From assembly GCF_039645565.1 (NCBI RefSeq), contig NZ_CP147914.1, positions 2,105,573 through 2,169,572 on the forward strand: 64,000 nt of DNA. The letters run 5' to 3'. Source of the stretch: Sulfurimonas sp. HSL1-2. GTDB lineage: Bacteria > Campylobacterota > Campylobacteria > Campylobacterales > Sulfurimonadaceae. Each line of letters opens with the position of its first letter. Position 1 is the first letter of the stretch. The position numbers and the translations under genes are program-made. Below, piece after piece: positions 1-9,457 of this stretch. The notes under the pieces were generated by a model that was not told the DNA's origin, searched no databases, and saw only the letters and a list, made by a program, of their open reading frames with translations.

Positions 1-1065
1 CGCTTCGTCGCCGCGGTCGTCGGAGATCGTACAGATGAACTCTTTCTTGCGGCGGACTTTCGGTACTTCGCGCAGTGCAGGCTCTTCGATTTCGCCGATG
101 ACGCCTTCCGCTTTCAGTTTATTGTAAACCTCATTGATCTTGCCCGGAAGATCGTTGAAGCTTGCCGGTACATAGATACCCGCTTCTGCCATTGCTGCAT
201 TTTTAGCTGCAGCAGTCTCAGCATCGGCATTTGCGGATGCACCCGCGTGACCGAACTGAACACCGGAGCTGAAGTGTTTTGCGATCGTACCGATACACCA
301 TGCGATGATCGGCTTCGTGATCTTGCCGGACTTGACCGCTTCGATCACTTTATACTCTTCCGTACCGCCGACTTCGCCGAGCAGAATCATGTATTTGACC
401 TGCGGGTTGTTCTGCATACGCAGGAGGTTGTCGATGAAGACGGAACCGACGAAGCGGTCACCACCGATCGCAACACCCTCTGCAATACCGTCGGCATTGA
501 TAGAGATGATGTTGGAAAGTTCGTTGAACAGACCGCCGGAACGTGTCACAAGCCCACAGGAACCTGCACGGTGCAGTTTGGAGTTGATGATGTTCTCGAT
601 CGTACCGCCGACGTTCGCGATCTTGAATGCGCCCGGTGCGATACCGCCGACCGTCGCAGGCCCGATAACGGTAACACCGGCATCACGTGCCGCCTGGTTC
701 ATACCACGTGCCAGACGCTCCGGGATACCTTCTGCCGTAACCATGATCGTTTTGAACTGGCCCTTGAGACCGATCGCTTCCATCGTGACGTCATACGCCG
801 TACGGAAAGAGGCGAAGTTCAGCAGAACGTCTGCCTTCGGGAACGCGCTCGCCGCATCGGTCGTGTTACGGAAAACCGGGACCATAATTTCGTCCGGTCC
901 ATAGAAGAACTTCTCGAATTTATTGCTGGACGTCGGTGCGACGATCGCCGCAACTGACGGCGTTGCACGGTTGATGACATAGTCATAGTCCAGCATACGC
1001 TGGATCGCGCTTGCGTTGTTATTCCAGAAAATTGCCTGTGTGTCTTTTGTAAACAGTGCACCCAT
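1..1065 (-). CDS. aclA: ATP-citrate lyase, SucD/citrate-synthase-like subunit (3' end outside window)
   Basis: Cleaves citrate with ATP and CoA to acetyl-CoA and oxaloacetate, the diagnostic step of the reductive TCA cycle. The 355 visible residues align by eye with the SucD-like middle part of animal ACLY: the N-terminus with AIFWNNNASAIQRMLDYDYV, then AEGIPE, GPATVGGI and GGDRF. The phosphorylated histidine is His273 in FGHAGA. The last visible residues (FICTISDDRG) precede the citrate-synthase-like domain, which lies off the window, so the gene is incomplete here. The ATG at 1065 has AAGGAGAG just upstream, overlapping the aclB stop, so the two genes are surely co-transcribed. A plain succinyl-CoA synthetase alpha subunit was considered, but the N-terminus and the ongoing C-terminus fit ACL. 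The subunit letter follows Chlorobium usage. Confidence 0.93.
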   Translation of the reverse strand, partial: MGALFTKDTQAIFWNNNASAIQRMLDYDYVINRATPSVAAIVAPTSSNKFEKFFYGPDEIMVPVFRNTTDAASAFPKADVLLNFASFRTAYDVTMEAIGLKGQFKTIMVTAEGIPERLARGMNQAARDAGVTVIGPATVGGIAPGAFKIANVGGTIENIINSKLHRAGSCGLVTRSGGLFNELSNIISINADGIAEGVAIGGDRFVGSVFIDNLLRMQNNPQVKYMILLGEVGGTEEYKVIEAVKSGKITKPIIAWCIGTIAKHFSSGVQFGHAGASANADAETAAAKNAAMAEAGIYVPASFNDLPGKINEVYNKLKAEGVIGEIEEPALREVPKVRRKKEFICTISDDRGDEA

Positions 1066-1075
1066 TCTTCTCTCC

Positions 1076-2395
1076 TTACTTCTCAAGTGCCATACGCACG
1101 ATATCGGTTACGTGTGTTTCCGGCCCATAGACTTCGATATACAGGCCCAGACGGTCTGCCGCTTCTTTAATGTCTTTAAGACCTTTTTCGTAGTTCGGTC
1201 CGCCGCGGCGTACATAAATACGCGTGTTGTGTTCTTTCATCTTATCCGCATACTCTTCGAATGACTGGATGATACCTGTAAAGGTCTTCGCAACGTCGGT
1301 AAAGTTTGCAATCGCACCGCCGATGATGAGGATTTTGTCACGGCCCTGGGCATCTTTGTGACGTGTCATCAGGTCAAGGAGTGTGTCGGCGTAGAACTTC
1401 GTTTCACCCGTTGTCGGACCACCGGAGTATTCTCCATAGTTTGCGAGGTCTTTGACGTCGCCCGAGAGGTCAGCAATGGTATCTGCATAAACAACAGAAG
1501 CACCACCGCCCGCGACCATCGTCCAGATGCGGCCGAGCGGGTTGAGGATCGTCAGTTTCAGGGATGCACCGGATTTCGCATCGGCTTCAGCAACCGCTTT
1601 CTCTTCCGGGGACTGGTCCTCCATACCGAATGCCGTCGGGTACTCTGCACCGCACCAAGCGTCACCCATCATGAAGCCTGCGGTATCGTCCAGGCGTGCT
1701 ACGAGGTCAAGAATAGCCATTTCGTTGTTGGCGAGCATGACGATCGGGTTGATTTCAAGGTAAGCAAAGTTCAGGTCACGGTAGAACTTGAAGAATGCGA
1801 TCGCGAAAGAGGTGAATGCCTCTTTATTTGCAGCCGGAATATCCGCAGGCACGTTTGCACGGACGGCATGTTCCATATCCGCATCGCTCATGTTGATCGG
1901 GATATGAACCTCGTTGACCTTCTCGTCCCAGCCCTCTTCGACTTCCATACCGCCCTCTGCGGACATGTAAAGAACATCGTCTTCGCCGACGGTCGTCGCG
2001 GAGATGTAGTACTCCTGCTCCTGCGTATGCGGTGTGAACGGCTCGACGACGAAGTGTGTCAGGCGCCCGTGCTGACCGGAAAGCAGTGTCACGTCATGTG
2101 ACATTTTCTCGTCGATCCATTTGGCGGCATCGTCCAGGGTGACGTCGCCCGGCTTGTTCGTCTTGAAGAGAACGAGATCGTTTTTACCACGCTTACCGAA
2201 CAGCATATCCGGCTTGGCGACGAGCGGCTCCTGCTTCAGCCACTCGAAACCGTGTTCCTCGGCTTTCGCTTTCAGTTCCGCACCGCTGGTGACAAGAACT
2301 GATTTGAATCCATAGTGAAAACCGCTGAAATATTTTTCCCAGTGGCGGGCAAAGATGGCTTTACCGTCGTATTCACGAATCGCTCTTTGAGCCAT
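1076..2395 (-). CDS. aclB: ATP-citrate lyase, ATP-grasp/citrate-binding subunit
   Basis: The smaller ACL subunit (439 residues) carries the ATP-grasp and citrate-binding parts that correspond to the N-terminal third of animal ACLY. Recognisable blocks are VAKPDMLFGKRGK near residue 60, VEPFTPHTQEQEYY near 117, YLEINPIV near 213, and DAKSGASLKLTILNP followed by GRIWTMVAGGGASVVY in the second half, with RRGGPNYEKG near the C-terminus. The ATG at 2395 has AAGGAG seven bases upstream. It is first in the pair; aclA starts 10 bp after its stop. Together with aclA it indicates carbon fixation by the reductive TCA cycle. The length is close to what is expected for the two-subunit enzyme. Confidence 0.95.
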   Translation of the reverse strand: MAQRAIREYDGKAIFARHWEKYFSGFHYGFKSVLVTSGAELKAKAEEHGFEWLKQEPLVAKPDMLFGKRGKNDLVLFKTNKPGDVTLDDAAKWIDEKMSHDVTLLSGQHGRLTHFVVEPFTPHTQEQEYYISATTVGEDDVLYMSAEGGMEVEEGWDEKVNEVHIPINMSDADMEHAVRANVPADIPAANKEAFTSFAIAFFKFYRDLNFAYLEINPIVMLANNEMAILDLVARLDDTAGFMMGDAWCGAEYPTAFGMEDQSPEEKAVAEADAKSGASLKLTILNPLGRIWTMVAGGGASVVYADTIADLSGDVKDLANYGEYSGGPTTGETKFYADTLLDLMTRHKDAQGRDKILIIGGAIANFTDVAKTFTGIIQSFEEYADKMKEHNTRIYVRRGGPNYEKGLKDIKEAADRLGLYIEVYGPETHVTDIVRMALEK

Positions 2396-2424
2396 TTCAA
2401 CTCCTTGAAAATCTTTTGGTTTGG

Positions 2425-2430
2425 ATTATA
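2425..2430 (-). promoter_or_regulatory. -10 element of aclBA
   Basis: On the minus strand this reads TATAAT, about 30 bases upstream of the aclB start. No convincing -35 hexamer is seen 17 bp further upstream. The 86 bp between aclB and the downstream-facing membrane gene contain nothing else recognisable. Confidence 0.5.
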
Positions 2431-2481
2431 TCACGGATGATCTCTCACCCCTGCTTGAGACTTTCGCGGGAGGTCGTGGAA

Positions 2482-3675
2482 TTAATTTTTGGGTAATTTA
2501 GTAACATAAAAAACCGCTGCCGGCACATTATAGTAACGAATTGTTACACTATTGTGTCCCAAAGGCCCCTCTGAACGCAGAACCGTCTCTTCACACTCCC
2601 CGATCCCGTAGAAACGCAGCCGCAGCTGCATGGCCCGGTTCTCCGGGAGCGTCGCGCAGAAGATATTGCGCGCTTTCAGCTCTTCAGCCAGCTCCTTGGC
2701 GATGTGTGTGCGGTAGGCAAAATAGTGCGACGGTTCATCGATAAAGAGATAAGCCGCTTTATTAAAGAAGACGGCAGCCGCATTCACGACCAGCAGCGCC
2801 ATCGCCAGCGTAAACAGCAGACGGTAACGCTTGCGGAAGGGCCGGAGCCGCACCCGGTAGGAGTGATAGAAGGTCTGCATACCGAGCGGCAATGCCGCCA
2901 TCAGGAAAGGAGCAAACTGCTCGATCTCGATGCGCTGCCTGAAAGAGAGCAGCAAGGAGAGGACCAGGGCCGACGTCGCAATGGCCAGAAGAAGGTCCAG
3001 CTGACCCGTCACGTAACGACGGTAGAGCACGTAGACCAGGTAGACGAAGACGACCGGGGAAAAGACCGCCGCATAAAGCCCCATCATGTCGAGGAACTGG
3101 TTCTGCGGCACGCCCCCCGTATTGAATCCCAAGGCCCATACGGTGACTACGGACAACAGAAGGTAGGCACCAAAGTAGCGGTAGCGTTTCGCATGGAAAG
3201 CCTGCAGTGCCAGTGCCATGAACAGCAGGGTAAAGGCCACATCGCATAACGCCAGCAGCGGGAGCAGCAAATCCGCCCTCCTTCCGAACCGCTGCTCCAG
3301 GAAAAGGTAGACGAATAGCCCCAGGGTCACCAGCGCGGCATTGTCCACCAGAAGCGAAGAGCTGATCACGCCCGGTAGCAGCAGGAAAACGGCAACAAGC
3401 CAGACCCGTTCTCTCCCATGTTTCCCATAGGGTTTTGCGACCTTGTAGAGCAGCAGTGCGCTTGCCAGGTTCATCAGGATCATCGGCAGGCGCAGCGCCA
3501 CGTCATTCTGGCCGAACAGAGCAATCGAGCCCTGGATGATCCGCGTCATGACGGAAGGTTCATAGTCGTAAAGCAGTTTGGCGCCGTGGTAGGTCAGGGA
3601 GAGCGAGGAGGCCTCAAGCAGCAGGATGACGGCATCGATCCCGAGCAGGAGAAAGAGCGCCAGACGGGGGGTCAT
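2482..3675 (-). CDS. Polytopic membrane protein, GT-C/ArnT-PMT-like glycosyltransferase candidate
   Basis: A 397-residue protein with about ten hydrophobic segments. It resembles family-39-type (GT-C fold) glycosyltransferases, which move sugars from lipid carriers on the outer face of the inner membrane: an early loop with ALRLPMILMNLASALLLY (the 'RLP' region typical of this class), and a soluble C-terminal tail after about residue 300. A first-loop acidic residue that could act as catalyst is the Asp in YDYEPS (near residue 37). Its start overlaps the stop of the upstream pabA-like gene by 4 bp (ATGA), so translation is probably coupled. The substrate cannot be told from sequence. It could also be an unrelated multi-pass protein of unknown role. 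Confidence 0.6.
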   Translation of the reverse strand: MTPRLALFLLLGIDAVILLLEASSLSLTYHGAKLLYDYEPSVMTRIIQGSIALFGQNDVALRLPMILMNLASALLLYKVAKPYGKHGRERVWLVAVFLLLPGVISSSLLVDNAALVTLGLFVYLFLEQRFGRRADLLLPLLALCDVAFTLLFMALALQAFHAKRYRYFGAYLLLSVVTVWALGFNTGGVPQNQFLDMMGLYAAVFSPVVFVYLVYVLYRRYVTGQLDLLLAIATSALVLSLLLSFRQRIEIEQFAPFLMAALPLGMQTFYHSYRVRLRPFRKRYRLLFTLAMALLVVNAAAVFFNKAAYLFIDEPSHYFAYRTHIAKELAEELKARNIFCATLPENRAMQLRLRFYGIGECEETVLRSEGPLGHNSVTIRYYNVPAAVFYVTKLPKN

Positions 3676-4241
3676 AGTTTGAGGAAGTTATCCAGTATTT
3701 CGTGCCCGAACTCGCTCATGATGGATTCGGGGTGGAACTGCACGCCGTAGATGGGCTTGTCTTTGATCTGAAGCGCCATGATCTCATGGTCGTCCTGGCT
3801 GTAGGCCGTCGGCACGATCGTCTCGGGCAGACCCGCCTTTTCGACGATCAGGGAGTGATAACGTGTGGCCGTAAAGAACTCCGGAAGGTGCTTGAAGATC
3901 GCACAGCCGGTTTCGCACTCCATGACCGACGTCTTGCCGTGCATCATTTTTGCTGCGCGCACGACGTTCCCGCCGAAAACCTGTGCGATACTCTGATGCC
4001 CCAGGCAGATACCGAGAATAGGCACCTCATCTTTGAAATGGTCGATGACGGCCAGGCTCACTCCGGCTTCATCCGGGGTTGCCGGTCCCGGTGAGATGAT
4101 GATCTTCTCCGGCTGCAGCGCAGCGATCTCCTCCACCGTCATTTCGTCGTTCCGGATCACCTTCAGGTCCGCCCCCAACTCCAGGCAGTATTGCACAATA
4201 TTGTACGTAAAACTGTCGTAATTGTCGATCATCAAGACCAT
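3672..4241 (-). CDS. pabA: Aminodeoxychorismate/anthranilate synthase glutamine amidotransferase subunit
   Basis: A class I glutamine amidotransferase of 189 residues. It releases ammonia from glutamine for 4-amino-4-deoxychorismate (folate) or anthranilate (tryptophan) synthesis. The triad is visible: Cys79 in GICLGHQ, and His170 and Glu172 in HPES. The N-terminus MVLMIDNYDSFTYN is typical. No trp genes are adjacent, so PabA or a shared PabA/TrpG role is preferred over TrpG alone; sequence does not separate them. It overlaps the downstream membrane gene by 4 bp. The 60 bp upstream, shared with the end of nuoN, contain TATAAT on the minus strand at 4278-4283 as a probable -10. Confidence 0.9.
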   Translation of the reverse strand: MVLMIDNYDSFTYNIVQYCLELGADLKVIRNDEMTVEEIAALQPEKIIISPGPATPDEAGVSLAVIDHFKDEVPILGICLGHQSIAQVFGGNVVRAAKMMHGKTSVMECETGCAIFKHLPEFFTATRYHSLIVEKAGLPETIVPTAYSQDDHEIMALQIKDKPIYGVQFHPESIMSEFGHEILDNFLKL

Positions 4242-4301
4242 GGCGGAACCTCTGCTGCGGAAAGTATAATGAAAGCCATTATATCCAACGAACGCAAAAA
4301 G

Positions 4302-5801
4302 TTACGGGGTGGGCACCGCAAGTGCCGCCACCGCCTGCTGCGCCACATCGATGATACCGTCTGCGCCGGGGACGAACGGTATCAGGCTCGTACCGATCCC
4401 GCCCCAGATGATCAGTACGGCCATCACGGCAATGAGTGTACTGCTCAGATTAACCCTCAGTTTCTGCGCCTCCCCCTCTCCCGGGTAAAAGTACATCATG
4501 GCAATCAGCCGGAAATAGTAATAGACCGAGATAAACGCCGTCAAAATCCCAAGCCCCGCCAGCAGCAGCTGTCCCGACTCTATCGCCCCGCTGAAGATAT
4601 AGAACTTGCCCAGGAAACCGATGGTCGACGGAAAACCCGAAAGCGACAGCATGAAGACCGCCATGGTGAGCGCCAGGTAGGGGTGGCGGTCGGCGAACCC
4701 TTTGAAATCCTCGTAGGTCATCTGCCGGCGGCTTTGAGAAGCGATGGAACTCAAAACGCCGAACGCACCCACGGCACTGAGGAAATACGCGATCAGGTAG
4801 AACATGATCGCGGGCGCCGCCACCTGCGACCCCATCCCGGCCGACGTGAGGGCGATCAGCAGGTAGCCGCTGTGCACGATGCTCGATCCCGCCAGCATCC
4901 GTTTGACAGTCTGCTGCGATATCGCCAGCCACGATCCCCCGAGCAGGGTGAGCACCGTCACTGCCTGCAGGACCGGCGTCCAGACCGTTTGCACCGTCGC
5001 AAAGTCGACCAGATAGAGGCGCAACGCAATCGCGAACACGGCGATCTTGAACGTCGACGCCATGAACATCGTCACCGGGTAGGGCGCACCGTGGTACACA
5101 TCGACGACCCAGGAGTGAAACGGCACCGCCCCGATTTTAAAGAGAATGGTCACGATAATAAAGGTCCCGCCGACAATCACCATCGTCTGCTCCCCTTCAC
5201 CGGCGTGCTGCATGAACGCGGCAATGGCCGTCAGGTCCGTCGCGCCGACCGCCCCGTAGATCAGCGCCGTTCCCAGCATGAAGAAGACGCCGGTCATGGA
5301 ACCCAGGACCAGATACTTCATCATCGCCTCGGAACTGATCAGGTTGTTTTTGTGGTACCCGACCAGGGCATAGATGCTGAGCGACGCGGTCTCCAGCGCA
5401 ATAAAGGCACTGACCAGTTCGTTCGTATGGGCCAGCATCATCATCCCGAATACGCTGAAAAGGATCAGGGCGAAATACTCGCCGTTGTAGTAGCGGCGGC
5501 TGCGGAAGTAATCGGTGTTGATCAGCAGTGTCAGCATCGCCCCCGCGGTGAACATCAGATCAAACAGTCGCGCGAAATCATCCACGATAAATGCCGGTCC
5601 GAAGGTTCCCTGCCACAGCAGCCGGGGAGCGCTGCCCCCGTACTGCAACAGCCCCAGCAGGAACGAAACGGCCAGGAAGGCGACGGCGACCAGGTTGAAA
5701 CGCCCCAGCCCGAAGGTTCGGGTCCGGCTCAGCAGCATCATGACGAAGGCGCCGGCAAAAATGACGGCCAGCGGCAGGGCCTGCAGCAGCATCTGCATCA
5801 T
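4302..5801 (-). CDS. nuoN: NADH-quinone oxidoreductase subunit N
   Basis: Last gene of the complex I operon: one of the three antiporter-like proton-pumping membrane subunits (499 residues, about 14 helices). Family features include the charged helix pair around TASLSIYALVGYHK with its acidic residue, and the conserved lysine in FKIGAVPFHSWVVDVY. Its ATG lies inside the nuoM stop (4 bp overlap), so expression depends on the operon. Length is ordinary for NuoN. Confidence 0.97.
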   Translation of the reverse strand: MMQMLLQALPLAVIFAGAFVMMLLSRTRTFGLGRFNLVAVAFLAVSFLLGLLQYGGSAPRLLWQGTFGPAFIVDDFARLFDLMFTAGAMLTLLINTDYFRSRRYYNGEYFALILFSVFGMMMLAHTNELVSAFIALETASLSIYALVGYHKNNLISSEAMMKYLVLGSMTGVFFMLGTALIYGAVGATDLTAIAAFMQHAGEGEQTMVIVGGTFIIVTILFKIGAVPFHSWVVDVYHGAPYPVTMFMASTFKIAVFAIALRLYLVDFATVQTVWTPVLQAVTVLTLLGGSWLAISQQTVKRMLAGSSIVHSGYLLIALTSAGMGSQVAAPAIMFYLIAYFLSAVGAFGVLSSIASQSRRQMTYEDFKGFADRHPYLALTMAVFMLSLSGFPSTIGFLGKFYIFSGAIESGQLLLAGLGILTAFISVYYYFRLIAMMYFYPGEGEAQKLRVNLSSTLIAVMAVLIIWGGIGTSLIPFVPGADGIIDVAQQAVAALAVPTP

Positions 5802-7267
5802 CGGGCACCTCCCAACATGGCAAGCATTGCGGTGAGCTGCGGTTCGAATATCGGCGTAAAGAGCGACGGGACGATCCCGGTGACGAGCAGCAGCAGCGCC
5901 AGGGGGATCAGCATCGCCAGCTCCCGGGCATCAAGGTCCCGGCATGCACTGCTGCAGGCTCCCGCCGAACCAAAGACCGTCCGCTGCAGCATCCAGAAGA
6001 CGTACAGCATGGCGGCCAGCATCGTCGTCGCCGCGAACATGCCGATAAGCGGGTCCGCTTTGAAGGCGCCGACGATGATCAGCAGCTCACCCACAAACCC
6101 GCCGGTTCCCGGAAGCCCCGCGATACTGAGAGCAAAAAAGACGAAAAAGAGGGCGAACCTCGGGGCCTGCTGCGCCAGACCGCCCAGCGCACCGATACTG
6201 ATGGAACCGACGCGTTTATACAGCAGACCGATCATAATGAAGATCCCCGCCGATGAGAGGGCGTGGGTCGCAATGAAATAGAGGCTGCCGCCCCAGCCGT
6301 ACAGGTTGGTGACGAAGACCCCCAGCGCAATCAGGGAGAGGTGCGACCCCGAAGCGTACGCGAACATCCTGCGCAGATCGTTCTCCGTGACCGCCCGCAC
6401 CGCGAAATAGAGCATCCCGATGATCGCCAGCGCCATGATAAAGGGGGCATAGAGTTTCAGCGTCGGCTCAAACAGGCCGTACCCGAAACGCCAGATACCG
6501 TAGGCGCCGAGCTTGGCCATAATGGCCGAAAGAATCACAACCGCCGGTGTCGGCGACGAACCGTAGGCCGGGGCCATCCAGGTGTGAAAGCCCACCAGCG
6601 GAATCTTGATGGCGAATGCCAGCAGGAACCCGGCGGCCAGCCAAACGGATGTCAGCGGGGAGAACCGGAGCGTTGAAAGGTTTTCAAGGTCGAAACTCCA
6701 CCCCCCCGTCGCGGCAAAGTAGCTGTACCCGAGGTAGAGGATCGCCAGCAGCATGCTCATCGACCCCATCACGGTCATCAGCACGATCTTCATCGCGTTT
6801 CGTTGACGATCGCCGCTGCCGTAGCGGCCGATCATGATGAACACCGGCAGCAGCATCGTCTCCCAGAAGAGGTAAAAGAGGATCAGGTCCAGCGAAAGAA
6901 CGGCCCCGGTCACCCCGGTCTGCAGCAGCATCATGTTGTACCAGTACCCCTTGCGCTTCTCATGCCACATGTACAGGTACAGCAGCGGTATCAGAATCGC
7001 GATGAGCAGCAGCAATACCAAAGAGAGTGCATCCACTCCGACGAAATAGGCGATCCCGTAGTTGGCGATCCAGGGGAGATGGCGCATGTACTGCATCCCG
7101 CCGTCCGGATCGAAGCCCGCCGTCACGGCCAGTACGAGGGCAAGGACCCCGAGGGAAGAGAGAAGCGCGCCCAGGCGCAGCCAGCCAAGCGGCGCACGCA
7201 GCACCCCCAGCAGCAGTGCCGCCACAAAGGGCAGGAAAATGATGTCGGTCAGCACCTTCTCCATCAT
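5798..7267 (-). CDS. nuoM: NADH-quinone oxidoreductase subunit M
   Basis: Second antiporter-like proton-pumping subunit of complex I (489 residues). Typical motifs are the glutamate helix in FYLFWETMLLPVFIMIGRYG and the lysine-bearing segment AIKIPLVGFHTWMAPAYG, followed by SSPTPAVVILSAIMAKLGAYG. It overlaps nuoL upstream and nuoN downstream by 4 bp each. It belongs to the membrane arm with H, J, K, L and N. Confidence 0.97.
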   Translation of the reverse strand: MMEKVLTDIIFLPFVAALLLGVLRAPLGWLRLGALLSSLGVLALVLAVTAGFDPDGGMQYMRHLPWIANYGIAYFVGVDALSLVLLLLIAILIPLLYLYMWHEKRKGYWYNMMLLQTGVTGAVLSLDLILFYLFWETMLLPVFIMIGRYGSGDRQRNAMKIVLMTVMGSMSMLLAILYLGYSYFAATGGWSFDLENLSTLRFSPLTSVWLAAGFLLAFAIKIPLVGFHTWMAPAYGSSPTPAVVILSAIMAKLGAYGIWRFGYGLFEPTLKLYAPFIMALAIIGMLYFAVRAVTENDLRRMFAYASGSHLSLIALGVFVTNLYGWGGSLYFIATHALSSAGIFIMIGLLYKRVGSISIGALGGLAQQAPRFALFFVFFALSIAGLPGTGGFVGELLIIVGAFKADPLIGMFAATTMLAAMLYVFWMLQRTVFGSAGACSSACRDLDARELAMLIPLALLLLVTGIVPSLFTPIFEPQLTAMLAMLGGAR

Positions 7268-9141
7268 CGTACCTCCAGGATGCCCAGCATCGCGTACGAC
7301 ATCGCCGCGACCCCTGCCAGGATATAGAGGGCGTAATAGCGCACCTTGCCGTTTTGCAGGGCCGCAAACCGGCGGCCGGCAAAGCGGTACCCCCGGACAT
7401 TCAAGCCGATAAAACCGTCGACGACGCGGCGGTCGACGACCGTATCCGCAAAGCGGCTCAGCCGCAACAGCGGCCGCACGAAGAGCCGGGCGTAGAGTTC
7501 ATCGACATAAAACTTGCCGAGCACGGCCCGGCGCCAGGGCGTATCGGGACGCGGCGCTTCCGCCCCCGCGGCGTAGCGGCGGTAGGCCAGGGCCATGCCC
7601 CCTACCCCCATGATGACGTTCAGTGCCCCCAGCAGGTACTCCGTCCGGTGCGACAGTGCATACACCCTGTCCGGAAGCGCGGCAAAATGCGCAAAGAGGT
7701 CACTGCCGCCGTACGCTTCGTTCGCGCCCAGGAAGCCCGCGCCCGTACTCCCGAGCGCCAGCACTGCCAGCGGCCAGGTCATCGTGCGCGGCAGCGTCGC
7801 AAGCGATGCATGGGTGCCGGGGGCGTGGAAAACGATGAAAAGCATCCGGAACATGTAGAATGCCGTCAGAAAGGCCGTGAAGACGCCGATGCCCCAGAGC
7901 GTATAGTGCCCCGACGCGAAGGCCGCCGCGAGGATCGCATCCTTGCTGAAGAAACCGGCAAACGGGGGGATGCCGCTGATGGCCAGCGTCGCAATCAGCA
8001 TCACGGCGTAGACGTACTTCATCTTCGCCTTCAGCCCGCCCATCTTGAAGATGTCCTGTTCATGGTGCAGCGCGATGATCACCGCCCCTGCGCCCATAAA
8101 GAGCAACGCCTTGAAAAAGGCATGGGTGAAGACATGGAACAGCCCGCTGCCGTAGGCCCCCAGCCCCACGGCGATGAACATATAACCCAGCTGCGACATC
8201 GTCGAGTAGGCGAGGATCTTCTTGATGTCACGCTGGTAGGAGGCAATCAGCGCAGCGAAGAGTGCCGACGCCGCTCCGATGACCGCGATCCCCTCCCCGA
8301 TTTCGGGAATGCCGCTGTAAAGGAAGGCGAAACGCGCCACCATGTAGACCCCCGCCGTCACCATCGTCGCCGCGTGGATCAGTGCCGAAACGGGCGTCGG
8401 CCCCGCCATGGCGTCGGGCAGCCAGACGTAGAGCGGGATCTGCGCCGATTTGCCCATCGCCCCGACGAAGAGCAGCGCACCGATCAGCAGCGCGGTGCCC
8501 GGCTCCAGCATGCCGATATGCGTCCGGATGGCGTCGAAGGTATACCCCTGCCCCTCCAGGGAGACAAAGAGCAGCACGAGCCCCATGACAAAGCCGAAAT
8601 CCCCGACGCGGTTGAGGATGAACGCCTTGTTCGCAGCCGTGACGTTGGCCGCATCGCGGTGATAAAAGCCGATCAGCAGGTACGACGACAGCCCCACCAG
8701 CTCCCAGCCGATGAACATCATGATCGGGTTGTCCGCCAGTACCAGCAGCAGCATGCTTCCCATAAAGAGGTTGAAAAAAGCGAAGAACTTCCCGTAACCG
8801 GGATCACCGCGCATATACCCCGCGGCATAGACGTGGATCAGCGTCCCGATCACGGTAATAAAGGCGATCATCACCGCGCCGAGCCTGTCGGCGGCAAAGG
8901 CGACGGGAATTCGGAATTCCCCCAGGGCGATCCATTCAAAGAGCGTCGAATGCAGTGCGGCGTCAGCAGGCATGGCAGCGAGCTCACTTCCCGCAAAGAG
9001 CGCCAGGACGGCAGAAATGCCCGGTGCGGCGATGCCGACAGCCGCATAGAGACGCTCCCGGGGCCGTGTCGGCGCAGCCAGGTAGAGCAGCCCCAGCACG
9101 GCGGCGGAAACGAAGGGAACCAGTACGATCAGGCTAAGCAT
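7264..9141 (-). CDS. nuoL: NADH-quinone oxidoreductase subunit L
   Basis: Largest antiporter-like subunit (625 residues), including the C-terminal lateral helix region that clamps the membrane arm. Seen: MFIGWELVGLSSYLLIGFY, GDFGFVMGL, SAQIPLYVWLPDAMAGPTPV and LIHAATMVTAGVY. The frame is open for 14 more codons upstream, but ATG 9141 has AAGGAGGGG five bases before it and begins with a normal membrane start (MLSLIVLVPF). This start overlaps the end of nuoK by 8 bp. Confidence 0.97.
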   Translation of the reverse strand: MLSLIVLVPFVSAAVLGLLYLAAPTRPRERLYAAVGIAAPGISAVLALFAGSELAAMPADAALHSTLFEWIALGEFRIPVAFAADRLGAVMIAFITVIGTLIHVYAAGYMRGDPGYGKFFAFFNLFMGSMLLLVLADNPIMMFIGWELVGLSSYLLIGFYHRDAANVTAANKAFILNRVGDFGFVMGLVLLFVSLEGQGYTFDAIRTHIGMLEPGTALLIGALLFVGAMGKSAQIPLYVWLPDAMAGPTPVSALIHAATMVTAGVYMVARFAFLYSGIPEIGEGIAVIGAASALFAALIASYQRDIKKILAYSTMSQLGYMFIAVGLGAYGSGLFHVFTHAFFKALLFMGAGAVIIALHHEQDIFKMGGLKAKMKYVYAVMLIATLAISGIPPFAGFFSKDAILAAAFASGHYTLWGIGVFTAFLTAFYMFRMLFIVFHAPGTHASLATLPRTMTWPLAVLALGSTGAGFLGANEAYGGSDLFAHFAALPDRVYALSHRTEYLLGALNVIMGVGGMALAYRRYAAGAEAPRPDTPWRRAVLGKFYVDELYARLFVRPLLRLSRFADTVVDRRVVDGFIGLNVRGYRFAGRRFAALQNGKVRYYALYILAGVAAMSYAMLGILEVR

Positions 9142-9457
9142 CACGCCCCTCCTTTTCGCGCTGTGCCAGTGCGGCGAAGGCATCGCTGTCGAGGGTTTTC
9201 CGCCCCCGGTGCAGCTGGATGATGATGGCCAGGAAGAGCGCCGCCTCGGCAGCGATCACCGCGATCATCAACAGTACCATCGCCGCGCCGTCCCCGCTGC
9301 CCAGCACCCGTCCGAAGGTGGCAAGCATCAGGCTGACCGAAGTGAGCATCAGCTCCGCCGACATATAGACGACAAAGAGGTTGCGGCGGCTGACGATGCC
9401 GACCAGCCCCAGACAGAAGAGCAGCGTGGCGAGGGCGAGAAAAGGTTCGGGGCTCAC
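9134..9457 (-). CDS. nuoK: NADH-quinone oxidoreductase subunit K
   Basis: Small three-helix membrane subunit (107 residues) with the buried glutamate in MSAELMLTSVSL and a second in AAEAALFLA. The start is a GTG at 9457 overlapping the nuoJ stop (GTGA), with AAGGAG six bases upstream. This gives the usual length; the open frame reaching 9541 would add a non-conserved 28-residue leader. It helps pass protons between the quinone site and the antiporter subunits. Confidence 0.95.
   Translation of the reverse strand: MSPEPFLALATLLFCLGLVGIVSRRNLFVVYMSAELMLTSVSLMLATFGRVLGSGDGAAMVLLMIAVIAAEAALFLAIIIQLHRGRKTLDSDAFAALAQREKEGRDA

Noticed and set aside
819-1061. Short minus-strand frame inside aclA
   Set aside because: Out of frame with aclA, which runs open from 1065 to the window edge and matches ATP-citrate lyase along its whole length.
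4191-9222. Long plus-strand open frames (about 620-700 codons) across nuoL, nuoM and nuoN
   Set aside because: They are antisense shadows of the nuo genes, rich in Arg/His/Gln, without ribosome sites or recognisable domains.
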